Shown: piece after piece, positions 14,500 to 16,323 of the stretch | Position numbering within the stretch: the first letter of the stretch is position 1 | Layout: each line of letters opens with the position of its first letter | NCBI GenBank assembly: GCA_002423125.1 | Contig: DIUW01000044.1 | Span: forward strand, 1-16,323 | DNA length: 16,323 nucleotides | Direction: 5' to 3' | Source: Legionellaceae bacterium UBA6148 | Lineage (GTDB): Bacteria > Pseudomonadota > Gammaproteobacteria > Legionellales > Legionellaceae | The notes under the pieces: generated by a model | What the model was told of the DNA's origin: nothing | Seen by the model: the letters and a program-made list of their open reading frames with translations, nothing else | Database searches by the model: none | Program-made: the position numbers and the translations under genes

Positions 14500-15198
14500 A
14501 TGAATGAACAGTCGACGATTGATCCTGTAGAGGTTGCGAAATTTGCGCAATATGCTAATCAATGGTGGGATCTCAATGGCCCGCTAAAAACATTGCATGA
14601 TATTAATCCAGCGCGACTTGAATTTATTACTGAATTCAGTTCATTGATAGACAAGACCGTGTTGGACATTGGGTGTGGCGGTGGGATTTTATGTGAAAGC
14701 ATGGCGTCTCTTGGCGCAAAGGTTACAGGGCTGGATGTTGAAAACGATGCGATTACGGCGGCACGAGCTCATGCGGAAGATCGCCAATTATCGATTCAGT
14801 ATGTCTGCCAACCTATAGAACAGTATTTGCTTGAAGAGCTAGGGACATTTGATGTGATAACGTGTATGGAAATGTTGGAGCATGTAAGCGATCCGCAGGT
14901 GGTCATTCAACATGCTGCGCGTTTACTTAAGCCGGGTGGGTTACTGTTTTTGTCGACGATTAATCGGACGGTTAAAGCGTATGCAAGCGCCATCGTTGCC
15001 GCAGAATACATACTGAACTTATTACCGCGGCAAACGCATGATTATGAAAAATTCATTAAGCCGAGTGAATTATCAGCGATGTTACGCGCAGAAGATCTCG
15101 AACCGAAAGCGATTAAGGGGATGGATTATAACCCCTTTACGCGCATTGCATCCTTGCAGTCATCGATTTCAGTGAATTATTTACTTGTAGCTTCGTAA
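14500..15198 (+). CDS. ubiG: Ubiquinone biosynthesis O-methyltransferase UbiG
   Basis: This 232-residue class I SAM-dependent methyltransferase carries out the two O-methylation steps of ubiquinone synthesis. Family marks include FAQYANQWWDLNGPLKTLHDINPARLEF spread over the N-terminus (WWD at 22-24). The SAM-binding glycine loop is VLDIGCGGG (54-62), followed by VTGLDV with the acidic ribose ligand Asp79. CMEMLEHVSDP and LKPGGLLFLSTINRT are typical motif II/III segments. HDYEKFIKPSEL and the ending GMDYNPF are also characteristic of UbiG. Length and motifs are normal. AAGGGA about 10 bases upstream lies within the prfC end and serves ATG 14500. The gene is convergent with the FinO-domain gene, with only 10 bases between stops. 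Confidence 0.96.
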   Translation: MNEQSTIDPVEVAKFAQYANQWWDLNGPLKTLHDINPARLEFITEFSSLIDKTVLDIGCGGGILCESMASLGAKVTGLDVENDAITAARAHAEDRQLSIQYVCQPIEQYLLEELGTFDVITCMEMLEHVSDPQVVIQHAARLLKPGGLLFLSTINRTVKAYASAIVAAEYILNLLPRQTHDYEKFIKPSELSAMLRAEDLEPKAIKGMDYNPFTRIASLQSSISVNYLLVAS

Positions 15199-15208
15199 AC
15201 AATTTCAA

Positions 15209-15574
15209 TCATGATTTTTCTGATGGGGTACGGTTTGTATATCGCTGCTGAAATCGTTGGTGTGCGTATTTCGCTTGCTCTTCGGTCACAACATCCACTT
15301 CATTACCGTACAAATCAACACGCGAAGAATTGGCTTTCTGACAGCTTAAATAGGCGGGAGAGCCACTGTAATAATTCAATGCCTCTCTGAGTAATTTTTT
15401 GCTAAAGGGCGGTGATTCAAGTCGTTCATAAAAATCAATAATATCGTCAAATATCCCAATTTTAAGCGGCTTAATATGCCTTGCTTTTACAAAAAATGCA
15501 GCAGGAAAGTGCTCTGTGAGCCATTCGATGGTTTTAAGTTTTTCTTTTTTAAGCGAAGTGTCTGGTTGAGTCAT
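15209..15574 (-). CDS. Minimal ProQ/FinO-domain RNA-binding protein
   Basis: This 121-residue protein consists of little more than one FinO domain. It shows WLTEHFPAAFF (18-28), then KPLKIGIFDDI (35-45), the central family signature. SKKLLREALNYYSGSPAYL (58-76) matches the helix plus 'Y-S-Y' region that binds RNA, followed by RVDLYGNEVDVVTEEQAKYA. The family binds structured 3' ends of small RNAs and mRNAs and acts as an RNA chaperone. The C-terminal domain of E. coli ProQ is absent. A minimal FinO-domain protein of this size is known from Legionella pneumophila (Lpp1663, from memory). The gene is divergent from comEC. Whether it is the counterpart of the competence repressor RocC or a separate paralogue cannot be told from this window. 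Confidence 0.9.
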   Translation of the reverse strand: MTQPDTSLKKEKLKTIEWLTEHFPAAFFVKARHIKPLKIGIFDDIIDFYERLESPPFSKKLLREALNYYSGSPAYLSCQKANSSRVDLYGNEVDVVTEEQAKYAHQRFQQRYTNRTPSEKS

Positions 15575-15699
15575 AATGTAACTTATTTCAAATGGATAAC
15601 TGGAATCATGAAATTACCATAACCTTCACTGCAGAACAATGGGATTGATTAGCTTGACGATCTGTAATACAGTCCCCAACAGATTGAAATCCAACCTCA
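15575..15699. promoter_or_regulatory. Divergent promoter region of FinO-domain gene and comEC
   Basis: These 125 bases must hold the promoters of both genes. TTGACG (15654-15659) resembles a -35 for comEC, but no good -10 lies 16-18 bases further. TAATAC (15665-15670) is a -10-like hexamer with a poor -35. No clear operator or hairpin is visible. A direct assignment of promoter elements is not justified. Confidence 0.3.
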
Positions 15700-16323
15700 A
15701 TGACTATGGAAATTCTGTGTTTTTATGCAGGAATAGCGTTTGTATACGCCAGTAAACGTTATTCATTGCTATTGGTTACTGTTATTTTTTATTGTCGGCC
15801 AAAACGATCCGTGGTGCTATGGTTTCTTGCTGCTATTGCTTGGGGCGTGCTGCATCAAGCGTGGGTTGCTTCACGTGGAATGCCCAAAGACGTCATTATT
15901 CAACAAGCTCGATTAACAGGACAAATTATTTCAATCCCTGTGGTTCAAGGTGATCGAGTACAGTTTTCATTTGCCGCCAATCGGTTCAATGGTCAACCCG
16001 TTCAGACTAATATCGCTATGGCCTGTTATGATCACTGCCCTGATTTGCATGCAGGACAGTCTTGGCATCTTATTGCCAAACTAAAAAAGCCACGAAATCT
16101 CGGGAATCCTGGTGGTTTTGATTATGCGGGTTGGTTGAATACACGTCATATTCATTGGTCTGGAGCAGTGAAGCGGGGGAGTTTTAAATTCATTGATTCT
16201 TACTCAGCATCATCCCAGTTACTGCAATTTCGAGAACACCTGGGTGACAAATTAGCGTTATTGAATCCGGATCTTAAAACACTGGGTATCATCGAAGCGT
16301 TATACTGCGCGCGGCCACAAAAT
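15700..16323 (+). CDS. comEC: Competence protein ComEC, N-terminal part (cut by window end)
   Basis: An open frame of 208 codons runs to the window edge without a stop, so the gene is truncated only by the window. ComEC is the inner-membrane channel that carries single-stranded DNA into the cytoplasm during natural transformation. Hydrophobic segments at about residues 4-17, 22-31 and 40-53 fit its N-terminal membrane helices. A soluble, OB-like domain follows (ARLTGQIISIPVVQGDRVQF), leading to the family hallmark NPGGFDYAGWL at 136-146. The ComEC core transmembrane domain would begin beyond the window. The start is uncertain: ATG 15700 and ATG 15706 are both possible, and neither has a good Shine-Dalgarno. 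A weak, leader-dependent start would suit post-transcriptional control. The gene is divergent from the FinO-domain gene across 125 bases. Confidence 0.9.
   Translation, partial: MTMEILCFYAGIAFVYASKRYSLLLVTVIFYCRPKRSVVLWFLAAIAWGVLHQAWVASRGMPKDVIIQQARLTGQIISIPVVQGDRVQFSFAANRFNGQPVQTNIAMACYDHCPDLHAGQSWHLIAKLKKPRNLGNPGGFDYAGWLNTRHIHWSGAVKRGSFKFIDSYSASSQLLQFREHLGDKLALLNPDLKTLGIIEALYCARPQN

Noticed and set aside
1..16323. CRISPR array, complete insertion sequence or phage genes
   Set aside because: I saw no regularly spaced direct repeats, transposase, integrase or phage structural genes anywhere in the window.

Overview
The window looks like a chromosomal segment from an AT-rich gammaproteobacterium. 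The encoded proteins (RecJ, RecQ, RF3, UbiG, cytochrome c5, a minimal ProQ/FinO protein, ComEC) are gammaproteobacterial in type. The mixture of this core with orphan, possibly secreted proteins suggests Legionellales (Legionella/Coxiella/Aquicella-like), probably host-associated. The taxonomic placement is an inference from gene content and protein style, not from a search.

Layout. (1) 1-427: a small gene that appears frameshifted, on the 3' side of a tRNA-Lys(CUU) gene at 428-503 (minus). (2) 537-3878: an Mth938-like protein (minus), then a tightly packed plus-strand run: RpfE-like protein, recJ and a cytochrome c5-like protein, each start overlapping the preceding stop. (3) 3879-4485: about 600 bases without an intact gene. 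It holds a weak terminator-like stem, a 16-bp perfect inverted repeat, a C5/G5 hairpin and a small frame-disrupted reading frame. (4) 4486-6313: two orphan genes overlapping tail to tail. One has a His-Gly...Ser-Cys arrangement resembling clan CD cysteine peptidases; the other is a helical, coiled-coil type protein. (5) 6367-8187: recQ (minus). (6) 8266-11236: a three-gene cassette of acyl-CoA dehydrogenase, enoyl-CoA hydratase and 3-hydroxyisobutyryl-CoA hydrolase, i.e. the middle of valine degradation. (7) 11351-12805: an orphan metallophosphoesterase with an acidic, disordered-looking tail. (8) 12916-15198: prfC and ubiG. (9) 15209-16323: a minimal ProQ/FinO gene (minus), divergent from the truncated start of comEC, which runs off the window.

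How the genes relate. The valine cassette encodes three consecutive reactions (isobutyryl-CoA to methacrylyl-CoA to 3-hydroxyisobutyryl-CoA to 3-hydroxyisobutyrate). recJ beside an rpfE-like gene repeats an arrangement known from xanthomonads. A FinO-domain RNA chaperone beside comEC recalls Legionella, where another FinO-domain protein (RocC) represses competence genes. The orphan genes at 4486-6313 and 11351-12805, inserted between housekeeping genes, are candidate secreted effectors. They are the most likely place for undescribed biology here.
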